Of a DNA stretch of 64,000 nucleotides, positions 9,774-19,458 are shown one piece after another. Position 1 is the first letter of the stretch. Every line of letters begins with the position of its first letter. The DNA is from Halopseudomonas pachastrellae (GTDB taxonomy: Bacteria; Pseudomonadota; Gammaproteobacteria; Pseudomonadales; Pseudomonadaceae): assembly GCF_900114765.1 (NCBI RefSeq), contig NZ_FOUD01000017.1:51176-115175 (forward strand), written 5' to 3'. The notes beneath the pieces were generated by a model. That model was not told the DNA's origin. It ran no database searches and was given only the letters and a program-made list of their open reading frames with translations. Made by a program: the position numbers and the translations under genes.

Positions 9774-10727
9774 GTGCGGGTGATTCGGGTGCGGTGGTTG
9801 CGCAGGGGGTTGCGCTTTCTAGGCTGGCGGCCGGACAGCACCAGTCACCGGGAAAAGCTGGTGTCCGCGCTCGGGACGACGCTCGCGCTGATTCTGCTCT
9901 ATGGCGTTACCCATCTGGTCATGGCCGAGGCCGCGTTGTGGGTCACCGGTTCCATGGGCGCCAGTGCCGTGCTGGTGTTTGCCATGCCGCACGGTACGCT
10001 ATCGCAGCCCTGGTCGGTGATTGGTGGGCACGTGTTGTCAGCCGCCTTTGGCGTGGCCTGCGTGCAGTGGCTGCCGCCCGGATTCTGGCTGGCCGCGCTG
10101 GCAGTAGGCGGCAGCGTTGTCATCATGATGTACGCCCGCTGCCTGCATCCGCCGGGCAGCGCGACCGCCATGATTGTGGTACTGGGTGGGCCGCAGATCA
10201 CCGAGGCTGGTTTTGCCTTCGTGGTCTATCCGATCCTGCTCGACGTGCTGGTAATCGTGCTCTTTGCCGTGGCGTTCAATGCGCTGTTTGACGGGCGGCG
10301 CTACCCTCTGCCGCTGGTCCGCCACCAGGTCTCGCGTGCGCCGGGCATCGCTCCTGAAGACTTTGAACACGCCCTCAAACAGATGAACGCCTACATGGAC
10401 ATCGAGTTTGATGACCTGCTGCGTCTGGTCGAGTTGGCCAACAACAACGCTCAGAGCAAGGGTGTGGCTGCGGCAGACCTGGTCACCGGTGCCTACTACA
10501 GCAACGGCCTCCCCGGGCGTAACTGGTCCGTGCGTGAAGTACAGCAGGTGGTTAACCGGCCGGGCCGGGCCGGCCGGGTGCGCTACCGCATCGTCAAGGG
10601 CGCAGGCGAGGGAGGCAATGGTATCTGCCGGGTCAGCGAGTTTGTGCGCTGGGCACGTTACCGGGTCGAGCCCGATGAGCAGCGGCGGCTCTGGCACAGG
10701 GTAACCGGCGAGGAAGAGGCCAGCTGA
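9774..10727 (+). CDS. HPP family membrane protein with C-terminal extension
   Basis: The 317-residue protein starts at a GTG preceded by AGGGAGAGG. Residues about 25-180 form an HPP-family membrane domain of four or five helices with the signature MYARCLHPPGSATAM (HPPG near 127-130) and the preceding GSMGASAVLVFAMPHG. Some HPP proteins transport nitrite or related anions. From about residue 200 a soluble cytoplasmic part begins (EDFEHALKQMNAYMDIEFDD), ending with a basic segment. Many relatives carry CBS domains here; this extension does not look like a CBS pair and I do not recognise it. A 9-bp hairpin with a long loop follows the stop (10734-10768). Confidence 0.85.
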   Translation: MRVIRVRWLRRGLRFLGWRPDSTSHREKLVSALGTTLALILLYGVTHLVMAEAALWVTGSMGASAVLVFAMPHGTLSQPWSVIGGHVLSAAFGVACVQWLPPGFWLAALAVGGSVVIMMYARCLHPPGSATAMIVVLGGPQITEAGFAFVVYPILLDVLVIVLFAVAFNALFDGRRYPLPLVRHQVSRAPGIAPEDFEHALKQMNAYMDIEFDDLLRLVELANNNAQSKGVAAADLVTGAYYSNGLPGRNWSVREVQQVVNRPGRAGRVRYRIVKGAGEGGNGICRVSEFVRWARYRVEPDEQRRLWHRVTGEEEAS

Positions 10728-10818
10728 CCGGTACAGTTGCCGGTGCAAACTGTCTCTGTCGGCAACTGCTGCGCCTTTCTACAATGGTGTCTTCTTCCCC
10801 CTTCCTTGAGTTATCCCC

Positions 10819-11796
10819 ATGCACGTGTCTTCCGGGCGCTGGCTTTACGGTTTTCTGTTGGCGCTGACCACCACCCTGTTGTGGGGCGTACTGCCGATCA
10901 TGCTCAAGCAGGTGCTGCAGGTCATGGACCCCTACACCGTGACCTGGTATCGCCTGCTCAGTGCCGGCCTGGTACTGTTCTGCTGGCTGGCTGCCAAGCG
11001 TCGCCTGCCATCTGTAATGGCCCTGTCCGGGCGTAATCGCGGGTTGCTGGTGGTTGCCATTCTGGGGCTGGCCTTTAACTACGTGCTGTACCTGATGGCG
11101 CTGAATCGGCTGTCGGCCGGCACCATGCAGCTGATTATCCAGACCGCGCCGGTGATGCTTATGCTGGGCAGCATGCTGGTATTTCGCGAGCGCTTTGGCC
11201 TGGGGCAGGTGCTGGGGCTGTTGGTGCTGCTGCCGGGCTTTGTGCTGTTCTTCAATCAGCGCCTGGCCGAGCTGCTTTCACAGATGAGCAGCTACACGCT
11301 GGGCATTTTGATCGCGCTGGCGTCGGCTTTCAGCTGGGCGCTCTATGGCCTGGCGCAGAAGCAACTGCTGACGGTCTGGTCGTCGGTCACCGTGATGATG
11401 GTCATTTACCTGTCCTGTGCTCTGCTGATCTGGCCGCTGGCAAGCCCGGCCCAGGTCTTTGAACTGTCCAGCCTGCAGGCCTGGCTGTTGGTGGGCTGCT
11501 GCCTGAACACCCTGGTGGCCTACGGCGCCTTTGCCGAGGCGCTGGCACACTGGGAGGCGTCGCGGGTCAGCGCAACGGTGACCACTACGCCGCTGTTCAC
11601 CTTTTCCATGGTGGCGCTGGGCGCGATGCTCTGGCCGGGTCTGATCGAGCCTGAAGTGCTCAACAACCTGGCTTACGTCGGCGCGCTGCTGGTGGTGTTG
11701 GGCTCGGCGCTGATCGCACTGGCCCCTAGTCTGATCCAGAATTTGCGCCAACGCCGTCTGCGCCGCCTGAGCGTGACGCCACCACCGGCCGGCTAG
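10819..11796 (+). CDS. EamA/DMT family transporter
   Basis: The 325-residue protein shows ten hydrophobic helices in two EamA repeats (about 12-145 and 158-300), typical of the drug/metabolite transporter superfamily (RhaT/YdcZ type). Landmarks are LLWGVLPIMLKQVLQVMDPYTVTWYR at the start of the first repeat (residues 18-43) and FSWALYGLAQKQL at the start of the second. The C-terminus is basic (NLRQRRLRRLS), as expected for the cytoplasmic side. Family members export amino acids or other metabolites; the substrate cannot be told from sequence. The gene precedes bolA on the same strand with a 43-base gap. Confidence 0.9.
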   Translation: MHVSSGRWLYGFLLALTTTLLWGVLPIMLKQVLQVMDPYTVTWYRLLSAGLVLFCWLAAKRRLPSVMALSGRNRGLLVVAILGLAFNYVLYLMALNRLSAGTMQLIIQTAPVMLMLGSMLVFRERFGLGQVLGLLVLLPGFVLFFNQRLAELLSQMSSYTLGILIALASAFSWALYGLAQKQLLTVWSSVTVMMVIYLSCALLIWPLASPAQVFELSSLQAWLLVGCCLNTLVAYGAFAEALAHWEASRVSATVTTTPLFTFSMVALGAMLWPGLIEPEVLNNLAYVGALLVVLGSALIALAPSLIQNLRQRRLRRLSVTPPPAG

Positions 11797-11839
11797 TGAG
11801 TTAGACTAGCGGGCCGCGAAACCGCCACAGGAGACAGCC

Positions 11840-12151
11840 ATGTCCGCGACCCAGGAAGCCCTGCATCAAGCGCTGCAGGCGCTGCAGCCCAGTCATCTGG
11901 AACTGATCAACGAAAGCTACATGCACAGCGTACCGCCGGGTTCGGAATCGCACTTCAAGGCGGTCATCGTCAGCGAGGACTTTGCCGGGCTGAACGCCGT
12001 GAAACGACACCAGGCGGTCTATCGCGCCCTGGGCGAGCTGATGCAGCGTATTCATGCGCTGGCGCTGCATACCTACACGGCGGAAGAATGGCAGCAACGC
12101 CAGCAGGCGCCGGACTCGCCCAATTGTCTGGGTGGCAGCAAGCACGTTTGA
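11840..12151 (+). CDS. bolA: BolA family protein
   Basis: The 103-residue protein has the BolA fold: an N-terminal helix ([20 protein letters not shown]), a Ser/Gly-rich loop before [12 protein letters not shown], the conserved central histidine region [17 protein letters not shown], and a C-terminal strand [11 protein letters not shown]. BolA proteins pair with monothiol glutaredoxins around a 2Fe-2S cluster and also act as morphogene or stress regulators. Length and motifs fit BolA proper rather than the shorter IbaG/YrbA group. CAGGAGACAGCC provides a good ribosome site. Confidence 0.92.
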   Translation: MSATQEALHQALQALQPSHLELINESYMHSVPPGSESHFKAVIVSEDFAGLNAVKRHQAVYRALGELMQRIHALALHTYTAEEWQQRQQAPDSPNCLGGSKHV

Positions 12152-12696
12152 TTGACGCTCCGTTGATTTGCAGCAGCCTGTTTTTATCAAGCCAGCTTTT
12201 CGCCTTTACAGTGAGCTAAGGAGCTGCTGGCGTCACCCCTCAGGAGGATGCGGAGCGTGGGAATGATCAGCGATGGTCGAGCGTGCACGGAATCCAGTCC
12301 CGTTTACGCGGGCGAGTAGCGCAGGACTGACGGGAAAAAGAGTCATAGGATGTCTGAGGAGCGAAGCGACGAGTTTTATGACTACCTCGCCGGCCACCCC
12401 CGTCCAACCGAGCAACGCAGCGTACCTGAAGGGCCGCGTAGCCGGGTGCCCCGGGGGATCACTAAGGGGGGCTGGGCAAGCAGCCCCCCTTGGCTCGCCG
12501 TAAAGGCGAAAGGCTGACCAGGCGAATGGCACAATCGTCAGGTCTAGCTGAGCATGCTTGTGGGAACGTCCAGCCAGTGGGCTTCTTTCCTTGCCTCCAC
12601 AACGCCCCCATTTCTCGAAACCCCCCATTTTTTGCTAGAATCGCCGCCCCCAACGGTACGCCCTTTACGCGGGCGCCCACTGAAGAAGAGGTATGC
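12152..12696. other. Structured non-coding gap between bolA and trhO (545 bases)
   Basis: No convincing gene is seen; the frame that runs into trhO from 12490 is low in codon quality and the family starts at 12697. The stretch holds several structured segments. At 12255-12267 GAGCGTGGGAATG resembles a common Pseudomonas REP-like repeat. At 12340-12384 AGTCATA and TATGACT can pair as the ends of a longer hairpin. At 12464-12491 there is a perfect 11-bp hairpin (AAGGGGGGCTG, loop GGCAAG, CAGCCCCCCTT) without a T-run. The 12-mer TTTACGCGGGCG occurs twice, near 12303 and near 12664. A small RNA or a degenerate repeat cluster is possible. Confidence 0.5.
12630..12641 (+). promoter_or_regulatory. 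Possible extended -10 promoter of trhO
   Basis: TTTTGCTAGAAT carries TAGAAT (12636-12641) with an upstream TG two bases before it, the extended -10 pattern. It lies about 55 bases before the trhO start. No good -35 hexamer is seen at the right distance, consistent with an extended -10 promoter but leaving the call weak. Confidence 0.35.
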
Positions 12697-13647
12697 ATGT
12701 CTGCAATTGTTGTTGTGGCACTCTACAAGTTCGTCCGTCTAGATGACTATCAAGCCCTGCGCCAGCCCCTGCTGGATGTAATGACCGCCAATGGTGTCAA
12801 AGGCACGCTGCTACTGGCCGAAGAAGGCATCAACGGCACTGTCGCCGGCCCCCAGGCGGGCATGGCTGCGGTACTGGATTGGCTGCGCAGTGACGCCCGT
12901 CTGGCCGATCTGGAATACAAGGAATCCTTTTGCGACGAGATTCCCTTCTACCGCACCAAGGTCAAATTGAAGAAAGAAATTGTCACCCTGGGTGTAGAGG
13001 GCGTTTCGCCCACGCGCAAGGTGGGCACCTATGTTGACCCAAAGGACTGGAACGCGTTGATCAGCGACCCCGAGGTACTGCTGATCGACACCCGCAACGA
13101 CTACGAGGTATCGATTGGCACCTTTGAGGGCGCCATCGACCCGCAAACCAAGACCTTTCGTGAATTCCCCGAGTACGTGCGCGAGCACTTTGACCCAAAA
13201 CGTCACAAAAAGGTGGCAATGTTTTGTACCGGTGGTATTCGTTGCGAGAAGGCGTCCAGCTACATGCTCGAGGAAGGCTTTGGTGAGGTGTTTCACCTCA
13301 AGGGCGGCATTCTGAAGTATTTCGAGGAGGTACCGGCCGAAGAGTCGATGTGGAATGGCGAGTGTTTTGTGTTCGATAACCGCGTGACCGTGCGTCACGA
13401 CCTAGCACCGGGTTCCTTCGATCAGTGCCACGCCTGCCGCCACCCGGTATCGGCTGAGGATAAGGCGTCCAGCCAGTACGCCGAGGGCATCAGCTGTCCG
13501 CATTGCTACGACAGCCTGCCGGAGAAAACACGCCAGCGTGCCGAGGAGCGTCAGCGTCAGATTGAACTGGCCAAACGGCGCAACGAGCCGCATCCTATTG
13601 GCAAGCCTGCAACCCTCGCCTCACCTAACGCCAACAGGGGCAACTAA
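12697..13647 (+). CDS. trhO: tRNA uridine(34) hydroxylase TrhO (rhodanese-related, YceA)
   Basis: The 316-residue protein matches TrhO/YceA: an N-terminal acylphosphatase-like domain ([39 protein letters not shown]), a rhodanese domain (about 125-220) with active-site Cys in [11 protein letters not shown], and a C-terminal Cys-rich zinc-type segment ([18 protein letters not shown]). It makes 5-hydroxyuridine at tRNA position 34. GAAGAAGAGG precedes the ATG at 12697; an out-of-frame ATG occurs four bases earlier. The N-terminal [12 protein letters not shown] is the usual family start. Confidence 0.94.
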   Translation: MSAIVVVALYKFVRLDDYQALRQPLLDVMTANGVKGTLLLAEEGINGTVAGPQAGMAAVLDWLRSDARLADLEYKESFCDEIPFYRTKVKLKKEIVTLGVEGVSPTRKVGTYVDPKDWNALISDPEVLLIDTRNDYEVSIGTFEGAIDPQTKTFREFPEYVREHFDPKRHKKVAMFCTGGIRCEKASSYMLEEGFGEVFHLKGGILKYFEEVPAEESMWNGECFVFDNRVTVRHDLAPGSFDQCHACRHPVSAEDKASSQYAEGISCPHCYDSLPEKTRQRAEERQRQIELAKRRNEPHPIGKPATLASPNANRGN

Positions 13648-13667
13648 CCCCTACAGGAGATTCACCG

Positions 13668-14309
13668 ATGCAGCAGCGCCTTATCCATGTGATGGACCCC
13701 ATGTGTTCCTGGTGTTGGGGGATGGCGCCGCTGCTTGATCGTATCCGCCAGCGCTGGCCGGATCTGCCCCTGCATCTGATGCCAGCCAGCCTGCGCGCGA
13801 ATCATGGCGCGCCGTTGGATCAGCACTCGCGTCAGGCACTCGCTGCGCACTGGCAGGCGGTTGCCAGCTTAAGCGGCCAACCCTTTGGCGATCCGCAAGC
13901 GCTACCCACCACCCTGGTTTACGACACCCGCCCCGCCAGCCGTGCGCTGATTGTGGCGCGCGAGCTTGACCCGGCGCTCAGCTGGGCCTTTGCCCGGTCG
14001 TTGCAAGAGGCGTTTTATGTGGCAGGGCAGGATGTGACGCAAACGGCGGTGTTGGTGGCAGTAGCCGAGGCGGCCGGATACGACGCAGCGTTGTTTTCCG
14101 AGCGCTTTGATGCGCCGGCCAGCGCCGAGCAGCTGGAGCAGGATTTGCAGTGGGTGGAGGGCCTGGGGTTGGCAGAGTTGCCGATTCTGTTTGGCGAGCG
14201 TGACGGTCAGCTGGCGCTGCTGAGTACCGGGTATCGTCCGGAGACGGATGTTCTGGCGTTGCTGGAGCGCTGGCTGGCGGCCGGGGAGGGCCGCCAGTCG
14301 GTCGCCTGA
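13668..14309 (+). CDS. DsbA family protein (thioredoxin-fold oxidoreductase)
   Basis: The 213-residue protein has a thioredoxin-fold N-terminus with the CxxC site in HVMDPMCSWCWGMAPLL (Cys13 and Cys16), a helical insertion, and a cis-proline strand near LGLAELPILF (about 164-173). The family is the DsbA/FrnE-like group. There is no signal peptide, so it probably acts in the cytoplasm as a thiol oxidoreductase or isomerase. It follows trhO by 20 bases with ACAGGAGATTCACC before the ATG, suggesting cotranscription. The substrate is not known. Confidence 0.86.
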   Translation: MQQRLIHVMDPMCSWCWGMAPLLDRIRQRWPDLPLHLMPASLRANHGAPLDQHSRQALAAHWQAVASLSGQPFGDPQALPTTLVYDTRPASRALIVARELDPALSWAFARSLQEAFYVAGQDVTQTAVLVAVAEAAGYDAALFSERFDAPASAEQLEQDLQWVEGLGLAELPILFGERDGQLALLSTGYRPETDVLALLERWLAAGEGRQSVA

Positions 14310-14314
14310 CTTGC

Positions 14315-14905
14315 TTAGCGGCGCTTGGTGATCAGCGCCGGCTTCTGCTTCTCTTCTGGCGCGTTGAACAGCAGGAACAGCTGGGTCAGCACCTGGGGAA
14401 TGTGCTCAGCCATGTCCTCGACCATGTCTTCGTCTTCATGGATTTCGGCAAACTCGGGCTGATCGGCAAACAGGCCTGAGGCGACCATGATCGGTAGCAG
14501 CAACTCGCTGACCAGCTCTTCGTCATTGCTGAACCAGGCTTCCTCACGCAGGAACACGCCTTCCATAAAACCAATGCACCAGCTGCGCAGGTCGGAGTAA
14601 TCCGGCTCATCACCCAGCGTCAGCTCGCAGGGCAGTTCCAGATCTTCGTCGCTGGCCAGTTCGCGGGCGATGCGCGCCTTGAGCTCCAGCAGGGTGCCTT
14701 CGATCAGTGCTTGCTGCTCGGCGTCCTGATAGTCCGGGGTCTCGGCAAACAGTTCTGCCAGCAGTTCGGCGTCCTCCACTACCTCCGGGCTTATCGCCAG
14801 AGCGGTCAGGTAGCCGCAGGCGGCCATGTAGTCCAGCGCTTCATCGTGCAGGTCGTCGGCGTCCAGAAATGCTTGCAGGTGCTGGAGCTGGTCGGAAAAG
14901 GACAT
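14315..14905 (-). CDS. YecA/UPF0149 family protein
   Basis: The 196-residue acidic protein fits the YecA (UPF0149) family: an N-terminal helical segment LHDEALDYMAACGYLTALAISPEVV, the central SDLRSWCIGFMEGVF block, and a run of acidic residues (EDEDMVEDMAEHI) before the basic tail. Family members are cytoplasmic and of unclear function; some carry a C-terminal SEC-C zinc motif, which is absent here. It converges on the DsbA-family gene with only five bases between the stops. AGAGAGGTGTCCCC precedes the ATG. Confidence 0.82.
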   Translation of the reverse strand: MSFSDQLQHLQAFLDADDLHDEALDYMAACGYLTALAISPEVVEDAELLAELFAETPDYQDAEQQALIEGTLLELKARIARELASDEDLELPCELTLGDEPDYSDLRSWCIGFMEGVFLREEAWFSNDEELVSELLLPIMVASGLFADQPEFAEIHEDEDMVEDMAEHIPQVLTQLFLLFNAPEEKQKPALITKRR

Positions 14906-15027
14906 GGGGACACCTCTCTATCAATGGTCCCGGCATTTTACGCATGCCCCGGGCAATTGCCAAAGGCGTTATACTCTGCGACCGCTGATTCATCCACGCG
15001 CTACCCGTGCACGAGCAAAGGAGACCC

Positions 15028-17154
15028 ATGCGCGAGCAAGCTCTGCAACAACTGCGAGACGTGTTTGGCTACGGTGAATTCCGTGGTCAGCAGGCCGATA
15101 TCATTGATCAGGTTGCCTGTGGTGGCGATGCCCTGGTGCTGATGCCCACCGGCGGCGGCAAATCGCTGTGCTATCAGGTGCCGGGGTTGCTGCGTCAGGG
15201 GTTGACCGTTGTGGTGTCACCGCTGATTGCGTTGATGGATGATCAGGTTGCCACGCTCAACGAACTGGGCCTGCGCGCCGCCGCGCTCAACTCCACACTC
15301 AGTGAAGACGCCCAGCGCGAGATCGCCCGGCAGATGCGCGCCGGTGAGCTGGAGTTTCTCTATCTCGCGCCCGAGCGCCTGCTCAAGCCGCGCACCATCG
15401 CCTTTCTACAATCGCTGGAAATCGCCCTGTTTGCCATTGATGAGGCGCATTGTGTCTCCCAGTGGGGGCATGATTTCCGCCCGGAATACCTGCAATTGGG
15501 CCAGTTGGCCGAGCAGTTTCCGGGCGTGCCGCGCATGGCGCTGACCGCCACCGCTGATGAGCGTACCCGTGGCGAAATGATGCAGCGCCTGAAGCTGGAA
15601 CACGCGGCCTGCTTTGTCTCCGGCTTTGATCGCCCGAATATCTTCTATCGCATTGTGCCCAAGGACAAACCACGTCAGCAGTTGCAGGGCTTTTTGCGTG
15701 AGCACCGGGGCAACGCCGGTATCGTTTATTGTCTGTCGCGCCGCAAGGTGGAAGACACGGCCGCCTGGCTGTGCGACCAGGGCTGGCCGGCGCTGCCTTA
15801 CCATGCCGGTCTGCCGGCGGAGCTGCGGGCAACGCACCAGAAGCGCTTTCTCAACGAGGAAGGGCTGATCATGGTCGCGACCATTGCCTTTGGCATGGGC
15901 ATCGACAAGTCCAACGTGCGTTTTGTCGCCCACCTTGATCTGCCCAAGAGCGTCGAGGCCTATTACCAGGAGACCGGCCGGGCAGGGCGCGACGGTCTGC
16001 CCGCCGATGCCTGGATGGCCTACGGCCTGCAAGACGTGCTGATGCTCAATCAGATCATGGCCGGCTCTGAGGGCGATGAGCGCCACAAGCGTATCGAGCG
16101 GCACAAGCTCGATGCCATGCTGGCGCTGTGCGAGCTGACCAGCTGTCGCCGGCAGACGCTGCTGGGCTACTTTGGCGAGACGCTGGCTGAGCCCTGCGGT
16201 AACTGCGATAACTGTGTGGAGCCGGTCGATACCTGGGACGGCAGTGAGGCTGCGCGTATGGCGCTGTCTACCATCTACCGCAGCGGCCAGCGCTATGGTG
16301 TCGGCCACCTGATCGACATTCTGCTGGGGCGCGATAACGAGAAAATCCGTAACGCCGGGCACCAGCATTTGTCCACCTGGGGGATCGGCAAGAGTCTTGG
16401 CGAAAACGAGTGGCGCTCGGTGTTCCGTCAACTGATTGCCAGAGCGCTGGTAGAGATCGATCTGGATGGCTATGGCAGCCTGCGCCTGGCCGAAAGCTGC
16501 CGCGCCTTGCTGCGTGGCGAGCAAAGCCTGCAGCTGCGTCGTGATGTCAGCAAGCCAACCAGCAGCGGCACGCGCAGTAGTAACAAGCCGGTGATTGCCG
16601 ACGCCGATCGCGAGCTATGGGAGGCGCTGCGGGCGCGGCGCAAGCAGCTGGCAGATGCCCATGGCGTGCCGCCCTATGTGATTTTCCCGGACAGCACCCT
16701 GGTCGACATGCTGCGTCAGCGGCCGACCACCCTGCAGGACATGTCGCTGGTCAGCGGTGTGGGCTCGCACAAACTGGAGCGGTACGGCGCAGACTTTCTG
16801 CAGGTCTTGGGGGCGGAGGGCGCCCAGGCCGACAACGAGGCGCGCGAATCTCACGAAGCGCTGGCGCTGGTACTCGCCGGCATGACCGCGGAGCAGGCAG
16901 CGGCCCAGCTCGGCCAGCCGCTGCGCAAGGTCTATGGCCAATTGGCGCAGGGCATCAGCACGGGCAATCTGTCACTGGAGCAGGCCATTGATATTGGCCC
17001 GGCGCAGCTTGAGCGCATCCAGGACCAGTTCCTTAATCACGATGGCGATGAATTGCCGGGCGTGCGCACGGTGGCCCGTGAGCTGGATGAGCCGGTCGAG
17101 GAGGGTGTACTGCACTGCATCCGCGCGGCGCTGGTGCAGGAGATCAGCGGCTAG
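15028..17154 (+). CDS. recQ: ATP-dependent DNA helicase RecQ
   Basis: The 708-residue protein has all RecQ parts: Walker [14 protein letters not shown] (about 45-57), motif [22 protein letters not shown], motif [11 protein letters not shown], the RQC zinc site (CRRQTL...CGNCDNC, about 375-397), the winged helix and an HRDC domain (about 525-600). A further helical C-terminal extension of about 100 residues follows, as in Pseudomonas RecQ. It unwinds DNA 3' to 5' in recombination and fork repair. The start is the ATG at 15028 with AAAGGAG four bases upstream, rather than an in-frame GTG at 15007. Confidence 0.96.
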   Translation: MREQALQQLRDVFGYGEFRGQQADIIDQVACGGDALVLMPTGGGKSLCYQVPGLLRQGLTVVVSPLIALMDDQVATLNELGLRAAALNSTLSEDAQREIARQMRAGELEFLYLAPERLLKPRTIAFLQSLEIALFAIDEAHCVSQWGHDFRPEYLQLGQLAEQFPGVPRMALTATADERTRGEMMQRLKLEHAACFVSGFDRPNIFYRIVPKDKPRQQLQGFLREHRGNAGIVYCLSRRKVEDTAAWLCDQGWPALPYHAGLPAELRATHQKRFLNEEGLIMVATIAFGMGIDKSNVRFVAHLDLPKSVEAYYQETGRAGRDGLPADAWMAYGLQDVLMLNQIMAGSEGDERHKRIERHKLDAMLALCELTSCRRQTLLGYFGETLAEPCGNCDNCVEPVDTWDGSEAARMALSTIYRSGQRYGVGHLIDILLGRDNEKIRNAGHQHLSTWGIGKSLGENEWRSVFRQLIARALVEIDLDGYGSLRLAESCRALLRGEQSLQLRRDVSKPTSSGTRSSNKPVIADADRELWEALRARRKQLADAHGVPPYVIFPDSTLVDMLRQRPTTLQDMSLVSGVGSHKLERYGADFLQVLGAEGAQADNEARESHEALALVLAGMTAEQAAAQLGQPLRKVYGQLAQGISTGNLSLEQAIDIGPAQLERIQDQFLNHDGDELPGVRTVARELDEPVEEGVLHCIRAALVQEISG

Positions 17155-17181
17155 CTGATCTCCCGGTCGCCGTCAGGCACC

Positions 17182-19359
17182 TCAGAAGGTTTGCCCCAGC
17201 TTCATATACAGGGCCTCATGGCCCTCTTCGTTGGCGCCCAGACCAAAGAACAGTGGGCCAACCAGCGTATCCATCCCCAGTAGCAGGCTGCCGCCCCCGA
17301 AGTAGCCGGTGTCAAAGTCGGTGTCGTCGCGGTTGTAAACGCGCCCGTATTCCAGGCTGGCACCCAGGTACAGCGGCAGGCTGACGGCGTTGAAGTAGCT
17401 CGGCGTCAGGCGGCGATAGTAGACCAGCCGGCCGAGCTGATAGTTCTGGCCAGCCAGAGCGTCCTGACGGAAGCCGGAGAACCAGCCGGGGCCACCCAGC
17501 ACAAAGCTGCTCTGCGCCACGTTCACATCGCTGTCGGTCCGGCCGATGAAACCGCCAACCTGCCAGCTGTTCGGACCAAAACCGAAGGCCTTGTTGGCCT
17601 TGAATTCGATTTGCTGATAGCGCTCGTCGGCGCCCAGTGCCGGCTCGGACTGCCGCCAGCTGAACTTGGCTTCGTCTCCGGAGCGCGGGAAGTTGACGTT
17701 ATCCAGGGTGTCGCGGTCGACCTCGATCGAGTAAAACGCCTCGTCAAAGTCGACATCCGGCAGGTCCGGATCGCCGATGCGCACGCGCGAGTTGCCGCGG
17801 TAGCGTGACAGCCCGAAGCGGACCTCACCGTTGTTGGCAATCTGGCGGCCGATATTGATCCCGGCGCCGTAGCGCTTCTGGCGATAAGCCACGATGGGGT
17901 CGTTGTCGTCGATCACTTCGAGGTTGCGCGCCTCGGCGTCAATGAAAGGGGCGACGAAGTAGCGCGAGCCGTAGTCCAGCGGCTGATAGAACTCGGTGTA
18001 GAGCTCCTGATCAGAGCCAACCTGCAAGCGGGTCAGCCATTCGGCGCCCAGCGGGTTGAGGCCATTGACGCGGAAGCTGGCACCCAGGTTGTACTGACTG
18101 TCGCCCTCAAAGTCATCGACCAGATTCAGCCCCAGGCGCAGGTAGTCGGTGCCGGTTCGGCGGCCGGCGGTGTGTACCAGCAGGGTATTGTGGCCCTGAT
18201 CGTGTACCACCTCGTAGGTGACGCGGCTAAAGTAGTCGGTACCGTAAATGGTGCCCATGTCGGTTTGCAGGCGGACCAGATTGAGCGGTTCTCCGACCTC
18301 CTGACGAATCATGCTGAGCACCACTTCGTCGGCCACCTTGCCGCTGTTGTCCACCTCGACCGCATGGATGATGGCCTGGCGTTGTGGCCGGCTGCTGGCC
18401 AGGTTGCCGCCGGCATCACTGCCGGGCGGTGCAACAAAGGCCAGTACGCCCTGGGCCTCGCTCAGGCTCTGGGCGCCGGCGTCGATGGCTTGCTGGGTTT
18501 CGGCAAAGCTGCTGAAGCCCATATCACCCAGCGCGGGCTGCAGCAGCAGGTCGGCGTCGGTCAGGGTGGCCAGTTGGCGCTCGGTGTTGGTGCGGGTGAG
18601 CAGGGTGGTGGTCTGGTCCATGATGTCCAGGACCGAATTCAGCTCGCTGGCCGACTTCAGCGGCGTGCCGATATCCACCACGATGACCCGGTCCACGCCC
18701 ATGGCGCGGGCAACGTCGATGGGTACGTTCTTGCTCAGTACGCCGTCCACCAGCAGCCGGCCATCCACCTCGACCGGGGCAAAGAAGCCGGGCAGGGCCA
18801 GGCTGGCGCGAATCGCCAGCGGCAGGTGCCCGTGGTCGAACACCACGGCCTCGCCGGTCGCAATGTCCGTCGCCACTGCGCGGAAGGGGATGGGCAGGCG
18901 ATCAAAATCGTCGATCTCGTTGGTGTGCACCAGCAGGCTTTCCAGTACCACGCCCATGTTCTGACCCTGTAGCAGGCCGAGTGGGAAGCTCAGCGCGCCA
19001 TCCTTGAAGGTCAGCCGCTGCTTGACCAGAAAGTCGCGGTCGTCCTGCTTGCGGCGGTAGGGGATGTCCTCGCGCAGCGGTGTGTCGCTGAGGGTCGCCT
19101 GCCAATCCAGATCTAGAGCAATCTGCTTCAGCTCGTCGGCGCTGTAGCCTGCGGCATAGAGCCCGCCAATCACCGCGCCCATGCTGGTGCCGGCGATGGC
19201 ATCAATGGGGATGTTCATTTCTTCCAGCTGCTTGAGCACCCCGATGTGCGCAAGCCCCCGGGCACCCCCGCCCGACAGTACCAGGCCGGTACGCAGCGGC
19301 TCGGCCAGGGTCCAGGTGGAAAGAAAAAGCAACAGCAACGGCAGCAGGCGTTTCAGCAT
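17182..19359 (-). CDS. plpD: PlpD-type patatin phospholipase autotransporter (type Vd secretion)
   Basis: The 725-residue protein has a signal peptide (MLKRLLPLLLLFLSTWTLA), then a patatin domain with oxyanion motif GGGARG, the nucleophile in AGTSMGAVIGG and the catalytic Asp in LLVDGVLSKN (about 20-300). A POTRA-like segment (about 320-400) precedes a C-terminal 16-strand Omp85-type barrel ending with LYMKLGQTF. This is the layout of P. aeruginosa PlpD (728 residues), a secreted phospholipase A. The start at 19359 gives a clean signal peptide; an in-frame ATG at 19386 is an alternative and neither has a clear Shine-Dalgarno sequence. It is divergent from the PlcP-like gene. Confidence 0.9.
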   Translation of the reverse strand: MLKRLLPLLLLFLSTWTLAEPLRTGLVLSGGGARGLAHIGVLKQLEEMNIPIDAIAGTSMGAVIGGLYAAGYSADELKQIALDLDWQATLSDTPLREDIPYRRKQDDRDFLVKQRLTFKDGALSFPLGLLQGQNMGVVLESLLVHTNEIDDFDRLPIPFRAVATDIATGEAVVFDHGHLPLAIRASLALPGFFAPVEVDGRLLVDGVLSKNVPIDVARAMGVDRVIVVDIGTPLKSASELNSVLDIMDQTTTLLTRTNTERQLATLTDADLLLQPALGDMGFSSFAETQQAIDAGAQSLSEAQGVLAFVAPPGSDAGGNLASSRPQRQAIIHAVEVDNSGKVADEVVLSMIRQEVGEPLNLVRLQTDMGTIYGTDYFSRVTYEVVHDQGHNTLLVHTAGRRTGTDYLRLGLNLVDDFEGDSQYNLGASFRVNGLNPLGAEWLTRLQVGSDQELYTEFYQPLDYGSRYFVAPFIDAEARNLEVIDDNDPIVAYRQKRYGAGINIGRQIANNGEVRFGLSRYRGNSRVRIGDPDLPDVDFDEAFYSIEVDRDTLDNVNFPRSGDEAKFSWRQSEPALGADERYQQIEFKANKAFGFGPNSWQVGGFIGRTDSDVNVAQSSFVLGGPGWFSGFRQDALAGQNYQLGRLVYYRRLTPSYFNAVSLPLYLGASLEYGRVYNRDDTDFDTGYFGGGSLLLGMDTLVGPLFFGLGANEEGHEALYMKLGQTF

Positions 19360-19440
19360 GACGCGGGTCCGGGCAGCGGGTGGCATGGTGGAAAAGCCGC
19401 CATTGTATATGAACCCGCGTGGGCCTGCGGGTCGATCCTG

Positions 19441-19458
19441 TTGTCATGTTCAGGTCAT
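19441..19458 (+). promoter_or_regulatory. Pho-box-like direct repeat between plpD and the plcP-like gene
   Basis: TTGTCATGTTCAGGTCAT consists of two 7-base half sites (TTGTCAT and AGGTCAT) separated by four bases, an 11-base period. This is the spacing of PhoB boxes (CTGTCAT-N4-CTGTCAT). CATATG at 19467-19472 lies at a distance where a -10 element would be expected. The site is 67-85 bases upstream of the plcP-like ATG and points toward it. Binding is inferred from the pattern alone. Confidence 0.5.

Noticed and set aside
12464-12491. GC hairpin before trhO as an intrinsic terminator of bolA
   Set aside because: No T-run follows on either strand and it is more than 300 bases after bolA.
12490-12696. 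N-terminal extension of trhO into the upstream gap
   Set aside because: The family start [12 protein letters not shown] at 12697 has its own ribosome site; the extension is low-complexity and crosses promoter-like sequence.
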